DNA of 64,000 nt from Megalonaias nervosa (GCA_016617855.1 JAECUM010001807.1:31781-95780), one strand, 5' to 3'; counted from the first letter of the stretch, positions 49,428 through 61,314 are shown. Notes: generated from the letters alone by a model not told the origin. Program-made: numbers and translations.

Positions 49428-49626
49428 CGTATTCTTATAAGTTGAGTCCAACTACAAATCCAGATCTGCCATCGCATAATGTGCCAGCAGATCTGGGTCT
49501 GTGCAGTTTGTAAGGAGTAATTAGTAGAACAAACAACATATACCCTGATCAGCAGGCTCATTATGCTATGGCAGATCAGGATCTTTGTTGTTTGCAGTTT
49601 GACTCAAGTCATAAGCGAGCAAATAT
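49428..49626. mobile_element. Double-hairpin MITE-like element, copy 7
   Basis: It is a complete copy, inverted relative to copy 3. Ends: cttataagttgagtccaact and agtttgactcaagtcataag. Its two inner hairpins are separated by 'taaggagtaattagtaga'. Confidence 0.8.
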
Positions 49627-49656
49627 ATTAAACAGTGCAACTCAAATCGACTGCAA

Positions 49657-50020
49657 GATCATCAGACCTGAATGTACCAACAATCTTTCAGTTAAGCCTT
49701 GATTATGTCAAGACTAACGCCTAGTCTGTGATAGTATTGGTCCAAGATACCTTAGAATTTGCAGTATGTTCATAATTGATTGACACGTGGATGGAATCAA
49801 TGAATAGTCAATTAAAACATCGTACCTAACCTAAAGCCTACTTGACCTGAATGTTCTGACAAGCTTTCAATGTAGCAGCAATTCTTGAATGACTAGCACC
49901 AGTCAGTGACAATATGTCGGGAATTCATTGGAATGTGCAATATGTTAATGCTTGACTGACAGGTGGGATGAGTCACAGATTGGTCAATAATACATCACAC
50001 AAAAGTCCTAAAATGAAACT
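49657..50020. repeat. Diverged tandem duplication, about 180 bp x 2
   Basis: The copies share 'gacctgaatgt', 'aatttgcagtatgttcat' / 'atgtgcaatatgttaat' and 'ttgactgaca' / 'ttgattgaca'. Confidence 0.6.
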
Positions 50021-51000
50021 TGTCTGGTGTCACCTTCTCCATCATAATCTAAGGGTCTACCAGAAATACCAAATGCTGATAGAGCAAGGTACCATGAAAA
50101 ATTTTGTGTTGCATTATTTCTAAACATAATATGATTTATTATATGCTCATTTTTTTCTCTGTTAACTTTACATTGTCAGAATCGTTCAGTATTTCCCAAT
50201 ATTGCACCCTCGCGCTGAATTCATACTGAATGCATGCGAATAAAGGTACTACTTTCTACTGTAAATAAACACTTTTTTTCTGAATAAACTAAAGCAAATG
50301 TTTCATGGACTGCCACATATCAGCAGCTTTGGCACATTCCGCGTTAACTTTTTTGATACAATATTTCAGATTTAGGCTCGCTACAGATGCCAGACAGGGT
50401 CCTTACAATAACATGCAAGTTATAAGACATAAACTTGTCTTCTTTAGCTGGTAATAAAAATGGCAAAAATATACTTACAATTTTACATCCTGAATTTCCT
50501 CAAAATGTACTTTCTTAGTTTTGCAATACCGAATTACATGAGCCATGTCATGGGTTCTCAAGGTTGATTACATATTTCGAAATTGTACTGTAATTTTGAC
50601 TACTGAGTATATTCCAAGTGCAATTACATCCTCCTTACTGCACTCAAAATGAAATAAACATTAAATTCCACAGCATCTTTTCGATAATTGCAATTGAAAG
50701 ACTTCATATTTTCCTCACATTATGATTTGAATCATTCAATGACAGAACAGAAACACGCATACCGATGTCAACATACTTCTGCCTCGCTGCTTCAATATGA
50801 TGTATCTCATGTAGAATTGCCACAGACGCTGTAAGTTACTAAATCCAGATCATAATCACGAAATTGCTTTGAATCGACAAAAATACCAAAACGTATTCAT
50901 TTCAGATCAAATGGAAAAGTTGTTGCAATGCGCAGTCATTCACAATATGACTCCAAATTCAATTTTAAGTAGACCAAACGCCATTTTTTAAAAAAACTTA

Positions 51001-51070
51001 CGTCTTGTGCACAACCAACTTCAAATTTATCTGGGCGGAGTTATGTGCGCATTAATAATGTTGTTGTGTA
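51001..51070 (-). promoter_or_regulatory. Putative CEP152 promoter and non-coding first exon with splice donor at 51001
   Basis: This stretch and its neighbourhood (about 50.75-51.1 kb) have more CpG than the surrounding AT-rich DNA. On the minus strand it reads through a GC-type box (actccgccc) to a consensus donor, CAAGAC|gtaagt, with the donor GT at 51001-51000. Without transcript data the transcription start cannot be fixed; I place it near 51.04-51.06 kb. It is the only promoter-like place upstream of the first firm coding exon, but that is an inference. Confidence 0.4.
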
Positions 51071-51199
51071 ATGATGCATCTACGCTTGTGTATTTAGTTT
51101 GGAATACGGCATACATTCAGTTACTTTGTTTCTTGTAGGGTTTTTTGTTGATATATTTAAGCCTTAGGTAGAATAAGAAAATGAGCATATGATAAAAAC

Positions 51200-51322
51200 G
51201 TTACTGCATTTGTATGGGAAAATATGAACTTGTTTTGTCGGATGGATATACTGCACTCCCAAGGTCGTGCAGTATAGCCATCCGAAAACCTCGTTCATAT
51301 TTTCCCATACAAATGCAGTAAC
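51200..51322. repeat. Long near-perfect inverted repeat (hairpin), about 55 bp arms
   Basis: Left arm gttactgcatttgtatggga ... ggatggatatactgcac (51200-51256). Right arm gcagtatagccatccgaaaa ... cccatacaaatgcagtaac (51269-51322). The spacer is about 11 nt and there are only a few mismatches. Confidence 0.92.
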
Positions 51323-52379
51323 CTATAAATACACCATAGTATAACACAACTGCATTAAGGACCAACAATTTTTTGTTAAATTTTGGCCTCTCAAATAGTT
51401 GGAAAAAATATCTTGCTCTGACTTATAGCAAAATAAAACCATATTATTTCCATATTATTGGAACAAATATAATTATCTTGAGATAAAGGAAACTAAAATA
51501 CCCTGGCTACAAAGAAAATTAAATGGCCAGTACTTTATTATAGATGGATTAGCAGTGCGTATGTTAATTGTTGTATATGACATCATCTAACAACTGTAAT
51601 TAATGTTGAATGAATAGGTCTACACTACAACTGACACCCTGTAAAGATCATTTTGCTGCCATTAGTGGGCTTGTTGATAAAAACTGGAAGTATTGACACT
51701 GATGCAGACAATTTAGTACCTATACTATTGATAAAATGGGCAGGGAAACTGAATTGGATACCAACACACAGGCAAGATATTTATCAGACAGGGCCAGTAA
51801 ACATAAAACACAATGACTGAACAAACTAGACAATATTTTGAGGGCTAGAGAGATTACATAACATGCTAACAGATAATTGCTCTCTTGGAAATTGTTGGAT
51901 GATTATTGATTTTACTAAGGAACACATGTACTTAACACTTAACATAAACTAATAAACAACTGAAAGAAATTATATTTTTTCAGTTTTTGATCTTAAATTT
52001 TTCCAAAAGTTGGATATGCCCCAAATATCTTTCACTACATACAATTTGGCCACCATTTGGTATATGTGACAAGTGTCAAACATTTGATTAAAGGTTCATA
52101 ACTTCTTATATTCAAAATTAGTTTGTGACATATATAACTATTTTGTAAAAGCATTTATAATTTTTATAAATATTTCATTAGGAGAAAAGAAAACATGCTT
52201 TTAACATGAAATTTATAAGAAGATTACTCAGACCTAGATGTCCAATTGAAGCTGTCAAAAATAATGAAACATGGAATTTTCAATACATACAGCAGACACA
52301 GAGTAGCTGTTCCCTAATTACACCCAACTTCACAATGTTAATTCCAGGTGATAAGGTTAAGTTAGTCATATCACTATGA

Positions 52380-52602
52380 TGTCTGCAGTGTGACAGTTCA
52401 TAATGATGTCTAGCGCTGGGGCATCATGCTGCAGACATGTAGCATCATGTCCCACCCAGTCACATTATCCTTACACCAGGTTGACCAGTCCTAGCACTAA
52501 CCTCTTACTGCTAAGCACCAAGCGAGGTAGCTGTTAGTACCATTTTTATAAGTCTCTGGTATGAATAGGCCAGGGTTGAACCGCCTTTGAAGATGAAGTC
52601 AG
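52380..52602 (-). mobile_element. SINE-like element, third type, 5' truncated
   Basis: On the minus strand it starts inside the B box (ggttcaaccctggcc) and shares the whole body of the 44905 copy, including the 'ctacctcgcttggtgc' and 'gcatgatgccccagcgct' phrases. Confidence 0.65.
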
Positions 52603-53791
52603 ATACATATGATAATCCACTAACTAGTCTGTAGACCCCAATTGTGGTCCATATATCAAGTGGAATCGGCACCTGCAGAGCGAAGTACAAGAATTCCTGA
52701 ATGACAGTGAACTTCACTCAACATCATTCTTCACCAGCATGAGTGTAGCATGATCACTGGTATTTGTAAACTTGTGACTTTAGGGCCTTCCATTAAAGTT
52801 GGAGGGTGAGTTGACAAAAGTAGGCAGGGGATTTGTGGGACATCCCCCAATGGGGATACAGGTTTTTTATTTTTATGCAGCTGGGTATAAAATAAAAGTA
52901 GCCAGGTAAATCACCTGGCTTCTGGCTGATAAGAAAAGCCCTGCTTATAAAATGTTGACCGTTACTATTTTCACCAAGATGTACGTATATCCGCCATAGT
53001 ACAATCACACAACATATATTAGCATGAAGGTTTGGACCCTGCATATCAATCCCATGATCAAAGCATTGCAATAAAATGTAACATTGACCCTCAACATATC
53101 ATAGAATGAACTGTCTTAGCTTCATTATGATTTTCCCATTTATGAAGAAAATCCATTAAGGCCACAAAAAATGTGTTTCCTATTGCATTGGTTTTAAAAT
53201 CAGGATAAGTAGGTAGGATTTTTAAAAAAAAATATTATATATATTATAATGATTAGAGTATATAATGTACTAAGAACTTCAAGTACTGGGCTAAACCAGC
53301 TCAATTAGATGCACACATCAATTTCAGGATTTTTTTTTACGCTGGGGAAACAAATGTGCTTGGGTAGGCAAAGAACAGAGACAGTGAACCAAACAGAAAC
53401 ACACATTATTTCTGGTCTAAGGTGATTAGGAAGTCAAAGCAATTTTAACAACATTAGCCAAACCCTAAATGCAAATTCCCTTAGATAAATGTGACCTCAG
53501 GGCTTGAAAATCATAGTGGTCAGAGGTCCAGAAAACAATATTTTGCCTGTGGACCTGCCGTAAATTACAAACTCCAGTCTGTCAGACATTTAATATTACT
53601 TAGTTGTACATAGAAAGTGAATAAAATGTGCAGTTTAATCTTTAAAACATTTGAATAGAGTCCTAAAAGTGCACTCCTGCTAGTGACATCAACTGTTCAA
53701 CAGTAAAAGACTGGTATGGATAGTTCCGATTTTGAACTATAAGCTCCACCCACTTAGTTACTGTTGCCCTGGCTCACAAGCTATTGTGACA

Positions 53792-53908
53792 ATGGCAGAT
53801 CCAGTAGCATCAACAGATTCATTGGAAGATATCTTCAACAACATTTCTGAAACATTCTTGCCTGATTGCAAGATTCTTTCAGATAGTGCATTAAAAAAAA
53901 AAACTTGA
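53792..53908 (+). other. Short open frame with good start context (38 aa), unknown
   Basis: ATG in context gtgacaATGG opens MADPVASTDSLEDIFNNISE, followed by TFLPDCKILSDSALKKKT and a stop after an A run. The composition is protein-like for its first 33 residues, and a GC-richer leader (ctccacccacttag) precedes it. The A run may mark a frame break or the end of a retrocopied piece. I do not recognise it; it could be a relic first exon or part of a transposon. Confidence 0.25.
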
Positions 53909-54766
53909 ATTACATACTAATTAATTATCATATTTTCTAGTATAGCTTCAGTATTTATTAAACATTTTAAACTATGGCTTTCATTATATATTTGCATCTA
54001 TTAAATTTTTATTGTAATGTATAATTGTCATATAAGAATAAAACAAGTATTTTTTGATGTACAATTAATAACTTCATTAAGTAGAAAAACAAATACTAAA
54101 ATTCCAATAAATAAATAAACCATTTATAGAAAGTTGCTCGAGTGATTGAAGGGAATGTTTTACATTCTTGGTGCTCCATAAATATGTATCCTCAGTTGGA
54201 CAGATAAAACATTTCATAAGGGTATCATTGATAAACCAGTAAATATAAACTGTATCAGATCCATGTAAAATGATCATTTATCATAACCTCTTAAAAAAGA
54301 CGGAAACAATAATGACACATCAAAATGAGCCACTACAGGCACATTGACAAGGGATATATTTGCATCCACTTTTACCTCTGTTTGCTAATTAGTGTCAGTC
54401 GTTTTATCTTACTTCACTGATGTCATAACATTTTGCAGGTGTTGTAAAATCAGTAATTTCTAAGTGATCAGTTTTATTTGAAGTCAGCATGATACAAATT
54501 TTAAAAAATGGCAGGACAGCTTGTTGAGATTTATGGTCTCATGCCTAATAATAAGTATTTTGTTACAGTTTAACCTTATAAAGTTAAAATTGTTGTGTTC
54601 TAAAAAAAACTTCCATAATAAAAATTGTATTCAAAATAACTAAACTTAAAGTTTTGAAAATATTTGTCAGAATCCAATTTTGCATTATGGATATGAATAG
54701 GATTATGGCCATTCCAGAAGTTAATGTAAAAATGGTGTTTTGTCAACATGACCCCATTTACAAGTA

Positions 54767-56593
54767 CAGTGTGACCCTGCTATAGCACACTCTGTTATAA
54801 CACAAATTCAGATATAACACAGTCATGGTGTGGCTCCTGAAATTTCATACATGTATTTTTCTTGTACACGAAAAAAAAAATCTTTCTTAAAAGTACAAGA
54901 AAAATGTAAAAAGTTTATTATGACTTTGGGGAAGAGATCACATATTAATAATACAAGACGGTCATGGCATGGCTCCTGAAATTTTATGTGTATTTTTCGC
55001 GTACATGAAAAAATAGTTTTTTTTCTTCTTAAAAGTATGAAAAATAATGTGTAGAAAGTTTATTCTGGATCATGTAGGGCTTGCCAATGTTGCAATCTTC
55101 GATATTTTTCCCCTTATTGGCGGCAAAATACACCATCTGGCAATTTTTGTTTTATTGGCGACATTGTTGGCTGTTTAAACTTGTATATACAACCATTGGT
55201 TTGCCATGGAGAAATTCAGAGGCCCCGTGAAAGGAAGCCGAAAACTAGACATAAAATGCCCTGAAATTTATCTATTGTTACATAAACAAATTTTTTGTCC
55301 ATATTGACAAACAAATTTTACAGTGCACTGTTATATCATGATCTGCTTATCTTGACATCTAGCATGAGTACTGTATGTTGTGAGATATCTGCTTTTTTGT
55401 TGTTGACATTTCTGGTAACGGAGATCAACCGGATGAGGCATTATCTCGTAATCTATCTTTTGTCGGATTTTCAGCCGCTCGCCAGTAATTAATATATTTA
55501 CAGAGACTGACATTTGCATGTGGATGGTAAGTAAAATTCCTCTTTTTTTAACTCAGAATTAAATCCTTCAGAACACTCACATTTTCTGTAATAATCCCTG
55601 TCAGCAGACCAAAACACCTGCGTCTCTATCGTCCGTTGACCCTTTGTTAAATTTCTGACGCATGTGTGGAAAGCAGCCTCACTTTGCTATCACAAATGTA
55701 AACCCCCCCCCAAAACAAAAAAAACCCACCAACAAAAACACACATATTGTTTGGTCTATTCAATAGCCAGGGAGGAACAGTAACTAGAATAGAGCAAATG
55801 ATGGCCAATTTGTTTTTTAAAAATGTAACCATATAAAATAGTTTGCTGAAATTTAAAAGGAAACAGATTACCTTTGAAGTACTGGTTTTATGAAAACGCA
55901 CTAAGCAAATGGAAAAAAAATCAGTCTCAATCATGCAATACGATTATTTGATGTTGCCGCCACAATAAGAAATGGGCATTTATTTGGTTCTCCAATGCTG
56001 TCCTTTAGCGGTGACTTCAATAACGCATGCACCCTTCATTAAAGAAAGCCAACTACAATCTTCAATAAAAACAATGAACCTTTCTTCAAAGGAAGTCAGT
56101 ACCAAACTTAAATAAAAGCGATGGAATCTGATGGATTTTTGCATTTTTTGACCTGTGACAAAATTATTGAATATTTTAAATCTCTGTGTGTGCATATTTT
56201 CGATGGAATTACTTGTATTGTGGATTCAATGTATGTGATGAGATTCGCGGGTGAGTACACGGTACTGATACTCTATTCATGCTATACATTAGACATGTAT
56301 ATATAAACAGTATACACGTATATGTACCAATTCGTGGTTCTCTAAATAAAGTAAAATATTATATATGCCTTCTCTGTTTTCACTACAGGTGTATGTCTTA
56401 TTTAACATGCATTGATTTAAGAAGATAACTGTGCCGATGAAGCACGTATTTTACCACCCGGATTTATCACACACCTGCCCCCGCAAATTTTTGGGGGTAC
56501 ATGCATCATTTTCTTCAGCTAACTGACCTGGTTGCTTATAACACAGTCAGGTTCTATGGCTCCCAAGTACTGTGTTAAAGCGGGGTCGCACTG
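54767..56593. mobile_element. 1.83 kb TIR DNA element, pogo/Tigger-like, non-autonomous
   Basis: Left end cagtgtgaccctgctatagc and right end aagcggggtcgcactg form imperfect inverted repeats with TA on both sides (54765-54766, 56594-56595). More 'ataacacagtca' motifs lie just inside both ends. Near the left end about 145 bp is duplicated in tandem (54822-55075). No transposase frame is seen. Confidence 0.85.
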
Positions 56594-57419
56594 TAAATGC
56601 TCAATTTTGAAAATTTTAATAAAATCAGCACTAATTAAGAATGATGTAGGATGTAAATATTTCCAATTTAATTATAAAAAGCCAAACTAAGATAATAAAA
56701 AGACAAAAATTAACAACATGTATACACATATTTTCTTCATTGCATGTAATATTATGACTCATATATGATATACAATTTGAACATAAACATATAATTAGCA
56801 TAAAATTGTGTTCAACATTTCACAAGCACAACAAATATTATTATTTAAGAACAGTTTTGTACATTTATATGAAAAATAATTAAAAGCAATGTATCACTTT
56901 CAACAGACATTTTTCCATGTTGTTGTTTCATTTGGGAATTTAAAAAAAAATCCCTCTTGAATTCGTTCACAATCATAACAATCTGCATCACATGTGCCAC
57001 AAGCACAATGGCGATCCATTTTCAGAAAATTTTCATTGATTTTCTGCATAATCTTTCAAATTCCTCTGCAATGTAATAAGAAAGTAATCAAGTGCGGTTT
57101 TATGTTTGTGAGCAAATGTGGTGGACATCAACGTGTAATTATGCAGTGAATTTGATGCCTATTTTTGACTGGTCGATGTGCCCAGTTTGACTGACAGGTC
57201 AGAACTATACATTGTAACATGTTTCCTAAAAATGTAAAATTTTACACACAACACATAAGCACCAGTCTAAGCATGATCACTGTCAAACATTTGGCTTTTC
57301 TCAACCTCAGTCAAGCTAGGCATCTACTGTATGGGTTTACTGAATTTCATATGCCAGTGTTTGGACCAATGTTTGGTTTATGTATATGAAGGCAATGAAT
57401 GTTTAAACCAGTCAAGACC

Positions 57420-58010
57420 ATTGAGTCAGAATAAAAATTCTGGCCCTGGACCTTAACTGACAAGATCAATGGTGCAAGCGAGTGTCATATGATGAATCAT
57501 ATAAACTTCAAAATGGTTCAAAGCCAATTATAGGAAAATCCACCCAGGGGTTTAGGGAATATAATCAAATGAAAAAAAAAATTATACAAATTTACTGTGA
57601 CTGTGACATTGTCCCCGATGCCAAAAGTGCAACCATGTTCCAGGATAACTTGTCTTGGCTTTATAATAATTCATCACATAGATTCATCACATATCTCAAG
57701 AAAACCCATCAAATGGATTTACGAATATAGACAAAAGAAAAAATTTAACCAAAATCTAAATCAAAATTTTCTATGACTGTGACCTTAACCCCAAGATCAA
57801 AGGGGCAAGTGTGAATAACATATAATGAATTTGTTTGAGGTTCAAAATGATTCTTCCCAAGTGCGAAGAACATCTGAAATATATGCAAGGAAAAATCTAA
57901 CATAAAATCTTTATGAAAATTTTCTATGACTGTGACCCTGAACAAGATCAAAGGCAGTGAGCAAGCATGTTGTAGAATGACATATCTTAGCTCCATAATG
58001 ATTCATGCCT
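57420..58010. repeat. Diverged dispersed repeat, about 150 bp units x 4
   Basis: The units share 'ctatgactgtgaccttaacc', 'aagatcaaaggggcaag', 'aatgattcat' and 'atcaaggggtttaggaaata'. Related pieces lie at 26985-27250, 53085-53160 and 60590-60790. Confidence 0.7.
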
Positions 58011-58530
58011 ATAATACAAGTCACATGGGTCACGTATGTGCTTAACTGTCACCAACAAACTTCCAGATGAAAATTATCTATCATTATGAGTGCATTGAGT
58101 GGAATCGTCACAATCAAGGGTAGTACAAAATTTGTTTATCAATATGCAAAGCTTTCACTGTGACATCACAGCATGCAACATTCTATCCGGATTGTACTGG
58201 ATCACACCTTTAAGTTCATTTCATCCAAAAATGTCTACGTACTTTAACATTGATTTTGCTGTATGCACCTCTCGTGGCATCTAAATAATGACCTTCCAAA
58301 GGAATATGGATGTATAAAATCCAAATGAAGTGACTACTTGCCACTTAAAGGTATGTATAATCAAATTCTAAAATGTGACTCACATTACTGAAATAGTTGG
58401 TGCTGAATGCCTACATGACCGGTGTGACTTCTGCTATAGTATGATGAGAATGTATCAAAGGAATTTAGGAAATACAGTCAAACCTAACACAAGCAGCCAC
58501 TCTTGGGAAAAAAGGCAATAACTGAGCCTA

Positions 58531-59085
58531 ATGGAAAGGGATATAACTTGTATCTCTCCTCAAAGACTAACTTTGTTTCTCTATAGTTAGTTTTAATTCA
58601 TGGGCAAATAGTAGTAGTAGTAGTACATTATCAAGATTGTTTAATGTGTACTATACAGCAAAATCATACATGTAATTACAGGTACATGTACACATGTTGT
58701 TCTCTCCCAAATTTATATTCCACAAAAGATTATTGTATCCTGCTCACTTTAAACCACCCTATAAATGAAATAATCACCGACTTAAAATATACACCTATCT
58801 TAGCTTTTCCACGCTTCAAAAACAATGTATCAATTAGTCAGTTGCTCAACTCACCAATATCAAAATACAGTCAGCTTATGTGAGAAGCCTGTGATAAAGA
58901 GAAAATCCAAAAAAGCTGTATGTGATTATTCAATGTAACCCACGGGCAGAAATTTAATCTGCCTTTACAGACACATTTTGAATACTGAATGACCACTGAG
59001 CTTAATGGAAAGTGATATAACTTGCATCTCTCCTAAAAGACTAACTTTGTTTCTCTAGAGATAGCTTTAATTCATGGGCAAATAT
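58531..59085. repeat. Direct duplication, about 90 bp copies 380 bp apart
   Basis: 'taatggaaagggatataact' ... 'ttaattcatgggcaaata' at 58531-58613 recurs at 58999-59085. The first copy follows 'tacagtcaaacctaacac', which looks like an element end. Confidence 0.75.
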
Positions 59086-60049
59086 ATGAAGATATCTAAC
59101 TATACCTGTCACGTTGACACAAAAGGTGACTTCCATTTCTGCTGCATTAACACAGCTACTTTTCCCACCATCCAGCAAAAAAATTCCTTTGATCCAAATG
59201 TAATGAAATAAACTGCCTCACTTTCAAATTTGCACAGTGACACCTTTGAGTGACAGTGAGTACAAGAGAGGTAAGAAATGTTTGTACATTGATTCACATG
59301 ATATTTATTTACCTAAACAATCCCTTCCTCATGAAGCAAAAGATGTTCACTGCTGTAGATGCAGGTCAGTGACTGATTAAGACAGGAAGAAACCATTTTT
59401 TAGTTAGGAAACACTTGGCTGCTGACCACATATGGCAGTATTGACTATTACTGTACACACTGGAAATTTATAGAGTAAATTTGGCATGGGGAGGAAATTA
59501 GAATGACCATTTATATCTTGCAGGTTGCACACAGTATAAATGTACAGACTTTTATTTTTACCAGTACAAACATCCACAACTAAACTATGGACTTTATGAT
59601 ATATATTAGGATGTCTGTAAATGAAAAATAGTATTTCTTTAACATTGCACTTGTCAGTAATGATTATATTTCTTAAAATTAGAAAAGTCTGTGCAGATGG
59701 AACAAGGTTTGGTTTGAAATTTGCAAAGTTTAAAGTTATTAAATAATCTTCAGCTAGATAATAACTGTGCAAGCTTAATATGTTTGTGGCCCATAGATTG
59801 GATATAATTCAAAATGGACTGGAGACAGACTATAGTATGATTATAAGCAATTTACTAATATTTGTTTTTGGTGTGGTTTCAATCATTTATTTTATTATTA
59901 TAAAATACAGAATTTGAAAATTAACTTGACTTGATATAAATACAAATCCAACAGTCCAGATGGGCTGATTACTCATTATTTGCACTGACTGCCATGAAAT
60001 TAGCTGACCTCGGACCAGCGGGCTGTTGGCAATTTTGTGTGCAGGTCAG

Positions 60050-60535
60050 AGTGGTGAATTGAAGAACTGCATGATGATACAGTCTGGAAAAAGTTATTAA
60101 AATGTGAAGTTTCTGATAAAATGTTAAGTCAGTTTGGTTATTTATGAAAGCACATGCAGACAAAAACACAATGAAGACAAACAAATAAATGTGATGTTTG
60201 CATGATGAATTGAAACCATTCAAATGAGAAATTTGTGATGAAACGTTCAGTTCCATAGTAATCTGACAAAAGCACATGAAAATACACACTGGAGGAAAAC
60301 ATTCCAACGTGAAGTTTGTGATCAAATGTTTAGTCACAGTGGTGACATATGAAGCACATGATGATATATACAACAGAGAAAACCATTTAAGTGTTTTGTT
60401 CATGACATTCAATCAGAGTGGTAATTTAACAATCCACATAATGATACATACTGTAGAAAAAAGTGTTCAAATGTGATATTTGTGATAAAATAATCAGTGA
60501 GAATGGTAATTTGAAAAAGAACACAAGGTGACACT
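60050..60535 (+). pseudogene. Decayed C2H2 zinc-finger array
   Basis: An 84 bp periodicity repeats the finger linker and core in broken frames. There is HMKIHTGGK at about 60274, then FQREVCDQMFSHSGD with the first Cys changed to Arg. Further on come KHMMIYTTEKT, and VFKCDICDKIISENGNLKK at about 60465-60520. Upstream are weaker copies (KCEVSDKMLSQFGYL near 60090). Stops and single-base shifts break every unit. It looks like the remains of a tandem zinc-finger gene or retrocopy. Confidence 0.7.
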
Positions 60536-60842
60536 GAGTAAAGGTGACCATTAGGGCAGGCAAGACTGTATAAACAAGTGAAAAAACATTAACAAAAACA
60601 AATTACAAATTTTAACAAATGTGCCTTTGATACCAAAATCAAATGGATGAGTATGCATTTTTTAGAGTGAATCATCTTAGTATGATAATGGTTCATGCCA
60701 TCTTAATCGTGATGCAAACTGATCAAAGGTTTTAAGAAATGTAAGCAAATGAAAAAAGCTGTAATGAAAACCTTAACAAACTGATAATGATGATGCTATC
60801 CCTTTCTTCCCACATAAGTTGACTCCACAAAAAAGTAATGTA

Positions 60843-61036
60843 TATACTCACAAGTTGAGTCAAACTCAAACAACAAAGATCCTCATCTGCCATAGCGTAA
60901 TGCACCTGCAGACCAGGGTCAATGTTATTTGTCCTACTGATTATTCCTAGCAAACTACACAGACCCAGACCTGCCATCACATTATGTGAGTCTGGGTCTT
61001 TGCAGTTTGTAGTTGGACTTGACTTAAGTACATACA
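60843..61036. mobile_element. Double-hairpin MITE-like element, copy 8
   Basis: It is a complete copy. Ends: actcacaagttgagtcaaac and gtttgtagttggacttgact. The spacer is 'ctgattattcctagcaaac'. Confidence 0.8.
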
Positions 61037-61314
61037 GTATGAAAGAGCAACAATCGTATTTAAATGAACATTATTGGAGACGACAAAAATTTACTTAACT
61101 TCCACTCAGTTCTATCCATTGCTGCTAAAAGCTTAGGGAAATATCTTCTATATACTTCCTCAGATCCATCCATTTTTAAAAATTCACAAATTTCACCACA
61201 AGGTCATAAAATCTGAAAACTGCATAATAATATTTTCAAGGAAAAAATTAGTCTTTACAAATTTAAAATCATTTCCAATCTCCTTGACTCCTCTTAAGAA
61301 TACTTTATGAAAAA

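Larger units (their letters stand above)
47796..51000 (-). other. 5' intronic region; start codon exon of CEP152 should lie here (three weak candidates)
   Basis: The firm coding exon at 47795 needs an upstream exon ending in phase 0. Candidates on the minus strand are: (a) ATG at 48499 giving MSE before donor GAG|gtaact at 48490, with a good Kozak A at -3 and acceptor ctctacag at 48520; (b) ATG at 50810 giving 16 codons to donor TCG|gtatgc at 50762; (c) ATG at 50546 giving MAHVIRYCKTKKVHFEEIQD to a weak donor GAT|gtaaaa (50486), or phase 2 with a better donor at 50478. None resembles the known CEP152 N-terminus clearly. The rest of the region holds double-hairpin elements, one SINE and a diverged 180 bp duplication. 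Confidence 0.3.
51323..54766. other. Intergenic sequence right of the CEP152 promoter
   Basis: There is no convincing gene. It holds a minus-oriented SINE-like copy (52380-52602), a diverged 'gaccct' dispersed-repeat piece near 53085-53160, and a 38-codon open frame with a good start context at 53792. Confidence 0.5.

Noticed and set aside
50763..50834. Alternative frame VAILHEIHHIEAARQKYVDI with acceptor cttacag and donor gtatgc
   Set aside because: The exon-like signals are present, but the phase (1 at the end) fits neither the downstream candidate at 50546 nor the firm exon at 47795. Probably chance.
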